Assembly (NCBI GenBank): GCA_963575745.1
Contig: CAUYUJ010018626.1
Span: 94,215-158,214, forward strand
Direction of reading: 5' to 3'
Source: Prorocentrum cordatum
Lineage: Eukaryota; Sar; Dinophyceae; Prorocentrales; Prorocentraceae
Length of the DNA stretch: 64,000 nucleotides
Within the stretch, counting starts at the first letter, position 1. Every line of letters starts with the position of its first letter. Of this stretch, positions 32,593 through 41,900 are shown one piece after another. The position numbers were made by a program, and so were the translations under genes. The notes beneath the pieces are model-generated. The model did no database searches. It saw only the letters and a list, made by a program, of their open reading frames with translations, and had not been told where the DNA came from.

Positions 32593-33714
32593 CACAAGCC
32601 CACGAGGTGGCCTCGCGAGGGGGCCCGCCTGCTATGAAAAGGCGGGCGGGGGGGGGTCCTACAGTCGGGGCGCTGAAGAAGGAACCTTTTTCGTTTGGGA
32701 GGGGCTCCGTGTTCCTTGGTTGTTTGACTGTTTGCCTTAGCTGGACCTTCGGTGTTCGACTGGAAATCGAAGTTAAACTTAAGGAGAAGAGGGGCTTCGT
32801 TCCTTATTTATCGTTCCTTAGGTCAACGCCCCGACTGTGCGCAGGCAGCGGGCTCTGGGAAGCCGCCCTGGCTGCTGAGCAGCCTTCTCGAGAGCCTCCG
32901 GGGCCCCGCGAAGGAGGCTGCCGCGCTGTCCGAGAAGCCGCCCCCCGCTGATTTTTGTTCCGCCGGGCTCACCGCACGGTGTGGCCACCGCTAGGACGAG
33001 AAAGATGTCATGATTACACGCTGGTCATTGAAAGTAGGTATTTTTGGATTTCTTCCAAATCCCAATCTACTTCAAGCGCCTTCCTACTTCAAGAAACGAC
33101 ACGCTTTTGCTGTGTTATGTTATTCTCTGGGGGGGCCTGGACCCAATCCACTTTATCCGCCTTCCTACTTCATGTTTTTACCTACTTCTTCCGACCGACG
33201 TGTAGAGGGCAGAAGATCCGCCCCCGTAATTATCACCCCGACGCGCGAAGCCGTTTAGTAAACGCATGCGCAGGAGGAATAGAGCAGGGCAGAGCTGTTC
33301 AAAAACGCCCGAGGCCGTGAAGTACACGCCAATTATCGGGTCCGGGCGGTTCTTCCTCCCTTGAGTGAGAGGATTGGCTCAGGATGCGTTCCAGGATTTT
33401 CAGAGATACTGGCGGCCCTCGTTTCTGCAAGCCCGTGTGGAACATTAGGACGCCTGAGAAATCATGGACATCTTGGTGACATTGGAACGTGTCATCATTG
33501 CTCCAGACACTAGTCCAGAGCATCATTGCCACGCCATGCAGCGCATGACTGCGAACACATTGCCGTACGTTTTTCTGCACTCGTGCATGCATGCATGTTT
33601 GTTGCGCCATCCGTAGCCGCCGAGGCTCGAATCCAGAAGTTATCCGAAATTATCTAGACTCTAGAGCAGGGCAGAAGAAACAATTGCGCAATCACCGCTT
33701 GAGAGATCTCTTGT
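32593..33714. other. eL42 intron 5, no recognised feature
   Basis: ATTTTTGGATTTCTTCC and TCCGCCTTCCTACTTCA segments recur loosely at 33040-33190. A CATGCATGCATG tract lies near 33590. No exon is recognised. Confidence 0.35.
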
Positions 33715-33798
33715 GCTCCATTGGGCCCTCTTGCTCTCCTGAACCGCACCGCCTGGGGTCCTCGATTCTGCCAGCCGGCAGCCCGTGCAGAGCATTAG
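33715..33798 (+). repeat. Dispersed repeat L (copy 2)
   Basis: GCCCTCTTGCTCTCCTGAAC and CGCACCGCCTGGGGTCCTCG match the reverse complement of 18.99-19.06 kb. It ends at a GAG array, as the other copy does. Confidence 0.75.
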
Positions 33799-33915
33799 GA
33801 GGAGGAGGAGGAGGAGGAGGAGGAGCAGGAGGAGGAGGAGGAGGAGCAGGAGGAGCAGGAGGCGGAGGAGCAGGAGAAGGAGGAGGAGGAGGAAGAGGAG
33901 GAGGAGGAGAAGACC
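33799..33915. repeat. (GAG)n array
   Basis: With GCA and AAG interruptions. Confidence 0.95.
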
Positions 33916-34094
33916 CGACAGATCCTGGAAATCTGGGAGACCTTGTAGCGTTTCATCATCGTTGCCCCTTGTTTTTCCCTACCTAGGCTCTGCCTAGAAG
34001 GGTTCTTACCCTGTATCTTAAAGGGGCCGGGCAGTGGAACCCGCCCCGGGCGGTTCCCCCGGCATCCGCCCCGCGATTCCCCCAGTTACGTCTC

Positions 34095-34590
34095 CTTAGC
34101 TTAGCGTTGCTTATCTCATCTTATCTTAGTTTAGTTCGTCTTAGCTTAGCTTAGCTTCATCTTAGCTCAGGTTTATCTTAGTTTAGCTGACCTTCATCTT
34201 AGCGTCGCTGAGCTTTAGCATAGCAGAGCAAAGCATAGCATAGCATAGCGTATCATAGCATAGCGCAGCACAGCATATCATAGCATAGCCCAGCATATCA
34301 TAGCATAGCGCAGCATAGCATAGCATAGCGTAGCACAGCACAGCATAGCACAGCGCAGCATAGTTTAGCATAGCATAGCGCAGCATCGCATAGCATAGCA
34401 TAGCATAGCATAGCATAGCGCAGCTTAGCATATCATATCATAGCATAGCATAGTATAGTTTACCATTTCATAACATCGCATAACATAGCATAGCATGGCA
34501 TAGCGCAGCATAGCATCGCATAGCATATCATAGCATAGCGTAGCATAGCGCAGCATAGCATGGCATAGTGTAGCATAGCATAGCATAGCA
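34095..34590. repeat. (TAGCA)n five-base satellite
   Basis: Nearly 500 bases of TTAGC passing into CATAGC units (CATAG, CGTAG, CGCAG). The minus-strand frames reading MLCYAMLCYA are repeat shadows. Confidence 0.95.
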
Positions 34591-34789
34591 ACTACTGCTG
34601 CTTCCCTAGGGGCTCCAACTTCTAGGTAGGGTCGCACTGGGGTAATCCCTTTTTATTCAAAAGTGCACCACCCGGCCCCGCCGACGACGCGCGCCTGCCG
34701 CACCGCCAGAGATCGACCGAACCACCGCAGGTCGGCCGAGGCGGGCTGCACCGCTGGCGCGGGGTGGGCGCGCGCCCGCGCCTGGAAGG
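34591..34789. other. eL42 intron 5, no recognised feature
   Basis: Short GC-rich spacer between the TAGCA array and the GAG array. Confidence 0.35.
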
Positions 34790-34927
34790 AGGCGGAGGAG
34801 GAGGAGGGCGAGGAGGAGGAGGAGGAGGAGGAGGAGGAGGAGGAGCGAGGAGGAGCGAGGATCAAAGAGTAGGAGGAGGAGGAGGAGGAGGAGGAGGAAG
34901 AGGAGGAGGAGTAGGAGGAGGAGGAGG
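34790..34927. repeat. (GAG)n array interrupted by the copia element
   Basis: The array continues after the right LTR at 45700-45772, so the element landed inside it. GAGG, GAGGAGG and GAGGAGGAGG all match across the insertion, so the exact target duplication cannot be told. Confidence 0.92.
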
Positions 34928-34979
34928 TGTTAACATGTAAGCATGCGTGTGACAGGGGAGGAATAGTAACCCTGCTGCC

Positions 34980-34990
34980 TTTGGCTCAAG
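34980..34990 (+). promoter_or_regulatory. Spliced-leader-like motif in the LTR
   Basis: TTTGGCTCAAG is identical to the last 11 bases of the dinoflagellate spliced leader; GCC just upstream also fits if two bases are skipped. It is upstream of the TATA-like box. It may be a relic of a trans-spliced transcript or chance. Confidence 0.4.
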
Positions 34991-35035
34991 TGTTTAACGG
35001 TCGAAGCTACATAGACCTGCTTTGCCGTTCGGGAG

Positions 35036-35043
35036 TATAAAGG
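35036..35043 (+). promoter_or_regulatory. TATA-like box in the LTR
   Basis: TATAAAGG lies 59 bases before the LTR end, a plausible distance for LTR transcription to start within the last 30-35 bases. Confidence 0.5.
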
Positions 35044-35102
35044 TGACCTATCGTTATCATTGTCGCCAAGCTCCCGTGCAGAACCCTCCTCGGGGTTTTG
35101 CA

Positions 35103-35118
35103 TGGTAGCGGAGCGCGG
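35103..35118 (+). promoter_or_regulatory. tRNA primer-binding site
   Basis: TGGTAGCGGAGCGCGG follows the LTR directly. TGGT is the complement of ACCA at a tRNA 3' end, and TGGTAGC-GAG resembles sites that use initiator tRNA-Met, the usual copia primer. The exact tRNA is inferred. Confidence 0.75.
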
Positions 35119-35123
35119 TTGCC

Positions 35124-37733
35124 ATGGCAGCGGCAGCGGCGGCTGCGGCCAGACCTGGACAGGGCGACCCGCCAGTTAATCTCAATGTGCCGGCAGACGG
35201 AGATGCATGGGTTAACATGGACCCGGATCGATTCAACGATCTGTGCGAGCAAGCATACATGAACGGAGAGTTCAGTTACGTCCAGACGGCGCTACTCGCG
35301 AACCACTTCGGACTCGCAACGTTCATTAACGAGCGAGTAACACAGGATCGAAGGGAGGTATCGAACGCCGAAGCATTCCAAATGTTACAGAGTGCCCACA
35401 AGACCAACAGTATGCTGTTAGCGATCACAAAGAGAAACGCTGCACTCGAAAGGGACGCTCGTAGATTGGTGGAAAGAGTCACCAAGTTGGAGACCAACAG
35501 TGAAGTACAAGAAAAGTTGATCGAAAGGTTTGGTCACATCTCGGAAGCAATTAAAGGAGGAAGCGGAAACAAGCACGGGAGCAGTAAACCGATAAGCGAA
35601 TATAAAGCATTACAGGCGCTAAAGAACTTCAGTGGGGAAAGAGCAAAGTTCAGAGACTGGAACGACAAATTCTTGAACGCACTAGCCCAAGTGAAGCCGA
35701 GTTACCGACCGGCACTGAAAATGCTAAACAAGAAGCTGGAGACGCTTGACGGAGTCGTACCAGAGGAGGACGATGACGACATCATACGCATAATGAACGG
35801 TCGATTAACTGCAAGTGAGTACCTGAAGGCAAGTCAAGCCAAACAAGCCGAGGGCGACAACAAAGGCGAATATGAGTTTACCGAGGGAGACAAAACTCCG
35901 ATGGAAGAAGACTTATGGTACATTCTAAACGAGAAACTTGAAGGTGCGGAGGCCAGAGGAAAATTAAAGGGACTGATGGATGGAGATGGAATCATGGCTT
36001 GGCAAAAGGTTTACAAATGGTACTCGGCGGTAACCGGAGCGACCTTATCATCAAAAATGACGCATGCCATGAATCCTGAACCGCCCAAGAAGATCACTGA
36101 CACTGTTACCCGACTTGAGGAATGGAGCGCATTGGCAGAAAACCTTGAGAAATATGGCAAAGATTACTCGCTGCCTCTTCCTTTCAAAGTCACCGCGCTC
36201 AGGGCCATAATGGTGCACGCGAATGACTGGTTTGACGAATGGCAGCAGGCATGTTGGCGAACGCCTGACGCGCTTAACATTAACTCGTTTCAGAAATTGT
36301 ACTCAAAGTGCGAAGACTGGGCGCGTAAAAAGAAACTTGACTCAGATACGAAAAATAAGGATGCAATGGACATTGGGAATATCAACGAAATGAGTCAAGG
36401 GTCCGAAAATGTTTGGGACCAAACAGGATGGGTTGACGAAGATGGAAACTGGTGGTCAGAGGATGGATCGTGGAATCACGGATCCTGGGCCAATGAGAGT
36501 GACGGTGGAGAACATGAGGAAATTGACGCCGTAAACAAAGGCAAGGGTAAAGGAACGGGCCCCAGGTGTTACAATTGTGGAGGCATGGGCCATTTAGCCA
36601 GGAACTGCACGAGACCTAAACAGTTCACCAAAGGAGGTAAAGGTGGCAAGGGCGGAAAAGGCAAAGGTTACCGAGCCACTTACGGATCCTATGTGAAAGG
36701 TAAGATCGGAGGCAAACAGGGAGGTAAAGGAAGTAGCTCGTGGGGAGGAAGCTACGGAAGCCAAGGGAAGTTCACCCCGCACAGCGAACGTGAATGTTAC
36801 AAGTGTGGCGGAAAAGGGCATATCGCCATTAACTGTCCGGGCTCCAAGAAGACCGCCAACGAAGTTGAGCAAGAGAAACCTGTAGTGAACGCCGAGATTG
36901 AACAAACCACCTCGTTCGGCCAACCACAGCACGTTCTCAGCGTCGAGATGAAGGAAGCAATGAACGTGCCGCTAGACCAGCCTGCAATCGAGGAGGTTAA
37001 CGAGAAATGGGACCTGCCCTATTACGCAAGAAAGAAGACGGCGCGCAACAACGCGGTAAACTTGAGAAGAATCTATCAGGGACACCAGTACAACGGGGAC
37101 TGTAACCATACCAGTCAGTGGGACCAGAGAATAAGTAAAAGCGTGAGGCAGGAAAAAAGTTGGCTGGCGAAGTGCAAGGAAATTGGACTAATTGAGATGC
37201 GGGGATGTGATCCAGAGATTAACGCGGTGCCACCGCCAAGTGCAACACATGAGACGATCGTGGTTACCGTGGACTCCGGCGCCTACAACACAGTGGGACC
37301 CCCCAAAGTTGGCACCCATTTCCCTATTAAGCATGCGGACGCGTCAAAGCAGGGACGACACTACAGTGCAGCAAATGGAACCACGATAAAGAATTATGGC
37401 CAACGAGTGATCACAGGTAAAAATGAGCATGGGAACGCCGTCAGTATGCCGATTCAGGTAGCAGAGGTCAACAAAGTCCTAGGATCTGTCAGAGAGATGG
37501 TAAACGCTGGAAACAGAGTGGTATTCGACAAGGATCCCAACGGGAGGTCCCTGAGCCACATCATGAACAAGGCGACTGGTAAGTTAACAGCCATCCATGA
37601 GAAGAATGGCACATTCCAGTTCAACATCGCAGTACCGAAGGGACCAGCGGAGGCCGTCAATCCCAGGAGTGAAGTGAACGTAACTGAGGGTTTTCCGCGG
37701 CCGGGAACCCTGGAGGCGGATCTGTTCTACTAA
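35124..37733 (+). CDS. Gag with two zinc knuckles, fused to aspartic protease
   Basis: 869 codons from an ATG 21 bases after the LTR. Residues 1-10 are Ala-rich. The middle is helical and charged, as in capsid domains. Two CCHC knuckles, CYNCGGMGHLARNC (482-495) and CYKCGGKGHIAINC (558-571), are separated by a Gly/Lys-rich linker and would bind the RNA genome. The protease signature VTVDSGAYNTV has its catalytic Asp at 717. The frame stops at TAA 37731. An overlapping frame, one base back, continues with pol sequence directly, so the stop reflects either programmed -1 frameshifting or a one-base loss; no clear slippery heptamer was seen. Base composition is A-rich compared with the host exons. 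Confidence 0.93.
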   Translation: MAAAAAAAARPGQGDPPVNLNVPADGDAWVNMDPDRFNDLCEQAYMNGEFSYVQTALLANHFGLATFINERVTQDRREVSNAEAFQMLQSAHKTNSMLLAITKRNAALERDARRLVERVTKLETNSEVQEKLIERFGHISEAIKGGSGNKHGSSKPISEYKALQALKNFSGERAKFRDWNDKFLNALAQVKPSYRPALKMLNKKLETLDGVVPEEDDDDIIRIMNGRLTASEYLKASQAKQAEGDNKGEYEFTEGDKTPMEEDLWYILNEKLEGAEARGKLKGLMDGDGIMAWQKVYKWYSAVTGATLSSKMTHAMNPEPPKKITDTVTRLEEWSALAENLEKYGKDYSLPLPFKVTALRAIMVHANDWFDEWQQACWRTPDALNINSFQKLYSKCEDWARKKKLDSDTKNKDAMDIGNINEMSQGSENVWDQTGWVDEDGNWWSEDGSWNHGSWANESDGGEHEEIDAVNKGKGKGTGPRCYNCGGMGHLARNCTRPKQFTKGGKGGKGGKGKGYRATYGSYVKGKIGGKQGGKGSSSWGGSYGSQGKFTPHSERECYKCGGKGHIAINCPGSKKTANEVEQEKPVVNAEIEQTTSFGQPQHVLSVEMKEAMNVPLDQPAIEEVNEKWDLPYYARKKTARNNAVNLRRIYQGHQYNGDCNHTSQWDQRISKSVRQEKSWLAKCKEIGLIEMRGCDPEINAVPPPSATHETIVVTVDSGAYNTVGPPKVGTHFPIKHADASKQGRHYSAANGTTIKNYGQRVITGKNEHGNAVSMPIQVAEVNKVLGSVREMVNAGNRVVFDKDPNGRSLSHIMNKATGKLTAIHEKNGTFQFNIAVPKGPAEAVNPRSEVNVTEGFPRPGTLEADLFY

Positions 37734-38035
37734 GCCCCCCATCACCCGTAAGACCAAGCGAAAACTTAAACGTCTTTAATACCGAAGGAGACGAAGGGAG
37801 TGAAAGTGGGGGCAACGATAGTGAGTTAAGTGATGTGGAAGATGTATTTGTGGGTGATCAAGCGGAGTTACCAAAGAAAGTTCACTGTGACATGAGGCCC
37901 TCAAAGGAGGAAGTTGAAGCGCATAACACGACGCATTACCTTACCGAAGTTGGTGCCCACATTGCGTCAGAGGGAAAGCGCGCAGACGCAATCACCGTAG
38001 ACGCAAAAGAGAGGGGAACGGAAACGTGCCAGTGA
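37730..38035 (+). CDS. Pol fragment: integrase amino-terminal linker, frame shifted
   Basis: The frame reads an acidic linker (NTEGDEGSESGGNDSELSDV) and then EVEAHNTTHYLTE, the His pair of an HHCC zinc finger. The matching Cys pair, WCPHC at 37951, is in the next frame, so a one-base change lies at about 37940-37950. The frame ends at TGA 38033. It is part of the broken pol gene rather than a separate protein. Confidence 0.75.
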   Translation, partial: LSPPSPVRPSENLNVFNTEGDEGSESGGNDSELSDVEDVFVGDQAELPKKVHCDMRPSKEEVEAHNTTHYLTEVGAHIASEGKRADAITVDAKERGTETCQ

Positions 38036-38967
38036 TTTCAATGGACTACATGTGGCTTAAAGGAAGAAAAGATGAAGGTGAAAGCACCAGCAATGGCAAC
38101 CCAGTTTTGGTTATGCATTGCAGAGAGACCAAATTGACTTGGAGCAGAGTGTTAATGAAAAAGGGAGTGGACTCGTACTCGGTAAAAGTAGGATGCGACA
38201 TGATAAGTTTTACCGGATACAAGAAAGTGATACTCAAAAGTGATGGGGAAGCGGCAATCACAGCATTGGCCAATAGGATTAAAGCTTCGTGTGATCTTGA
38301 CATGGGAGTTGAGGTCAGCCCAGTAGGCGACTCAAAGGCCAACGGCGAAATTGAGAGAGCCGCTAGGACAGTGCAGGGTCAGGTCAGAACGTTAAAGAGC
38401 GCCCTAGACGCCAATTATAAAACTGAGTTTGGTGAAAGCCATCAGATAATACCCTGGCTGGTGAGCTGCGCGTCCTCTTTGATTAACAAGTTCACGATAG
38501 ACACGGATGGGAAGACGGCTCATGAGAGGTGCAGGGGTCGAAAATTTAACAAGCAAATCCCAGAGTTTGGTGAGTGTGCCATGTATTTAAAGACACCTGC
38601 GCACAAAGGCCGTGAGAAGCTCGAAATGAGATGGGAAAGTGGAGTGTTTCTAGGCATAAACGAGAAAAGTCAAGAGCTAATTATTGGGACGCCCAATGGT
38701 GCAATCAAGGCGCACGAGTTTAAAAGAAAAGGAAGTGATGCGGAAAGATGGAACATTGCCGAGACTACCGAGATAAAGGGGTTACCTTGGCAGCCTGACC
38801 CGAGCACAGCGGGAATGGAAGTACAGTCTAGGATCATGGTACCCATGGATCTACCAGAGCAAGAGTTAACTGCGCCTGAGACGAAGCCCCTCATTGCAAG
38901 AGGGATTGCAGTTAAAAAGCACGAATACTTGAAAATGGGACCGAGTTTCAGGGTGTTACGGATGTAA
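37951..38967 (+). CDS. Pol: integrase
   Basis: From WCPHCVRGK the frame runs through the catalytic core. The first Asp is in VISMDYMWL (codon at 38044), the second in LKSDGEAAI (73 counted from codon 38026), and the Glu in KANGEIERA (110), a D-x36-E spacing fitting copia integrases. It inserts the cDNA into host DNA. The carboxyl part carries a GVFLG-type motif (WESGVFLGI) typical of copia. The frame ends at TAA 38965. Pol sequence continues one frame over, in RVSGCYGCKCLVRG, so a further one-base change lies near 38930-38950. Confidence 0.9.
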   Translation, partial: WCPHCVRGKARRRNHRRRKREGNGNVPVISMDYMWLKGRKDEGESTSNGNPVLVMHCRETKLTWSRVLMKKGVDSYSVKVGCDMISFTGYKKVILKSDGEAAITALANRIKASCDLDMGVEVSPVGDSKANGEIERAARTVQGQVRTLKSALDANYKTEFGESHQIIPWLVSCASSLINKFTIDTDGKTAHERCRGRKFNKQIPEFGECAMYLKTPAHKGREKLEMRWESGVFLGINEKSQELIIGTPNGAIKAHEFKRKGSDAERWNIAETTEIKGLPWQPDPSTAGMEVQSRIMVPMDLPEQELTAPETKPLIARGIAVKKHEYLKMGPSFRVLRM

Positions 38968-38974
38968 ATGCCTC

Positions 38975-41900
38975 GTGAGAGGAGACAAAGAGCACAAGCC
39001 GCATAACGCCGATTGCAGGGCTCGAGTTATTGAATGGTTAAAGAAACAAGAGAGCCCGAGCATCCAAGCAAGACTAGCGTCTGCACAGTTAAGGCTTGAG
39101 AGTAAAAGTCGTGCGCCAGAAAATCGTGAACAAGAATCAGAAAGTCAAGCGAAGAAACTGAGGATCAATGTGCCACCTCCGCCGAGCGCCAAAGTTGAGG
39201 AACCTAAGGACGAGTGGGTAATAAAGGGAAACAAAGTTATATGCCAGCACCGACGACCGAGGAAAGAGTTAGCGTTCCCCACCAATGGTGGGTGCCCAGT
39301 GGATTGGGACAAACTTAAGCCTGAAAGATATACCCACGCGATCATGATTGACGGCGGCAAGATACATGAGCACGAAGATGCTTGGTATGGTAAAGATGGA
39401 GACGATCAAACATGGGCTATGGGAAACCCCTTTAACGGTTACTGGACCGGATGGACCGAGTTCGAAGTAGAAGATGAAGAAATGAAAGATTCCCCGAGTA
39501 AACCCATTAAACGAAAAGCTGAGGACGATCATGACGAAGAAGATCAACAGGCAACTCAGCATCGGCAACTCGACATGGAACAAGATGAAGAAATGTCAGA
39601 AGTAAACGACATCAAATTGGGGCTCAACATGATGGGATTTGACTCTGAACTGGTTGAATGGTTGACAAGTGGTGAACTGAACATCGTACGTCAATTAAAC
39701 GAAGTAAGGAGAGCCACCAGGCTCCATGGGGCATGCCAACACGAGACTCAGGCGCACGTGACCGAGGCGTATTCGCCGGTAAGAGTTACTGGAATGGCAG
39801 AAAAAATTGGATTGATACCGGGATTAGCAATGGACTTAACGACGCGAGACCAACATGGTAACCCATGGGATTTTAATGTGCCAGCCATGCGTGCGAAAGC
39901 AAAAAAGATTGTCAAATCCAAAGCAGCCCTGCTGCTGGTGGTGAGCCCCATGTGCGCAGCCTTCAGCAGACTCCAAACGTTCAACTTCAAAAGATTAGGT
40001 GCCGACCGCGTGAAACAGATGTTGGATTACGGGATCAAGCATTTGACGTTTGCGATGGAGCTTTGCGAAATTCAACGGCGAAACGGGTTATACGTTCTGT
40101 TTGAACACCCTGCAGGAGCAACCAGCTGGGGCACTTCAACGGTGCAACGGCTACTCAGAAACAAGGATGTCAAAGTATACGATGGAGATTTGTGCTGTTA
40201 CGACTTAAAGCAGATGGTCAAAGGCGAGGAGATGTTCATTAAGAAACCTACCAAGTTCATGACGAACAGTTCAGCCATCGGACATGAGTTAAGTTGGAAA
40301 TGTGAAGGGCAACATCGGCACATGGAGTTAACTGGTGGCGGTAGGACGCACAGATCAGAGGTCTACCCAGATAAACTGTGTCGAGCGATACTGAAAGGAC
40401 TTATAAAGCAAATGAAGATCGACGGTCGTCAAGGGGGTACATTTAAAGAAGAAGAAGAAGTAGCGAACATGGAAGTCGAAGAAGAAGAACAAAGTGAGGC
40501 GCAGATAAGCGAGATTAACTGGGCATGTGAACATGAGAATGGAGATAGGAAGCACAAGCACCAGTTAACGTGGACGAGGAGAGATTATGGAACACAAAGA
40601 TTAATGTTGCCGGGACCAAGTGGACCACGATGGAGTTCATGCATTAGGAGAATTACCGCTAGCATAGATACCGGGAAGATCATTGAGGACAGGCCTGTGA
40701 ACGAGATCACAGGGAAAGAGAGAAGGAGGATGTTTAAGGAGGGACCAGTTAACACCTCCACCACCTTTACGTATGAAGCTGTCGGCGAAGTTGCTCCACA
40801 CAGGTGGAAGTGCTGTGAAAGTGAGCATGAGGGATGGCTCAAGACGCCTAGTACATGTGAGGCGTGCGAAAGAACTGGTACAGTTAACCCTCTCCCAATG
40901 AACACAATCAACGTTGTCCACAAAGAAAATGGAGAGATTACTCAAGCTTGGGATGATGTCACAGGAAACGAGCTCGACCCTAAATTGACTGTGAAAGCAC
41001 GTCAAGAAAAAATGGAACAATTCAGAAAACACAAAGTTTACGAGAAAGTGAAAGAGGAAGTGCGCCGGCAAATCACGGGGAAGGCGCCCATCGGAACCAG
41101 ATGGATAGACATCAACAAAGGAGATGAGTTAAGCCCAGACCACAGATCAAGGCTGGTAGCCCAGCAAGTTAAATACAACTCCAAAGAAAAGAACATATTC
41201 GCAGCTACACCTCCACTGGAGGCACAAAAACTGCTTTTCTCAATGGCAGTTACCGAGGGAGTTGGATTCACGAACGGTGAGCGTGAGAAAGGATTAAAGC
41301 TAGCATTCATTGACATCAAACGAGCTTACTTTTACGCTCCAGCAAAGAAAGACATATTTATCAGATTACCAGACGAAGACTATGAACCAGGTATGTGCGG
41401 AAAGCTGTTAAAATCAATGTACGGAACCAGAGACGCTGCGAGCAACTGGGAGGACTGTTACATGGACTTTGCTAACGAGGCTGGGTTCAAGAGCGGAATT
41501 GCATCACCATGTGTGTTCAAGCATGAGAGTCGAGCGTTATGGTTAACAGTTCATGGAGATGGTTTCACGCTGTTAGGGGGTGATCATGATCTCGACTGGT
41601 TTGAAAATAAAATTAAGGAGGAGTTTGAAGTGAAAGTGAGAGGACGACTTGGACCAGGGAAGGAGGACATAAAAGCGATCAGAATTCTTAACAGGATTGT
41701 GGAATGGACGAAGGAAGGATTGAGGTATGAGGCAGATCAAAGGCATGCAGAGATAATTGTGAAAGAGCTTGAGCTAGAAGGAGTAAAGGTGAGGACTGAA
41801 GTGCCAGGTGAGCGAATTCCAGTTGAAGAGGGAGATGAGGAAGAACTTTCGCCCAACATGACTAAAATATATCAAGCGTTGACGGCCAGAGCAAACTACT

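Larger units (their letters stand above)
34928..35102 (+). repeat. 5' LTR, 175 bp
   Basis: It begins TGTTAACATG and ends GGTTTTGCA, with the TG...CA ends usual for LTRs. It contains TTTGGCTCAAG at 34980-34990 and TATAAAGG at 35036-35043. Confidence 0.97.

Noticed and set aside
33611-33631. Possible full spliced leader (CCGTAGCC...GGCTC)
   Set aside because: Only about 14 of 21 bases match and the central TTTT and final AAG are missing, so it is probably chance.
34183-34637. Minus-strand ORFs reading MLCYAMLCYA
   Set aside because: They are translations of the TAGCA pentamer array.
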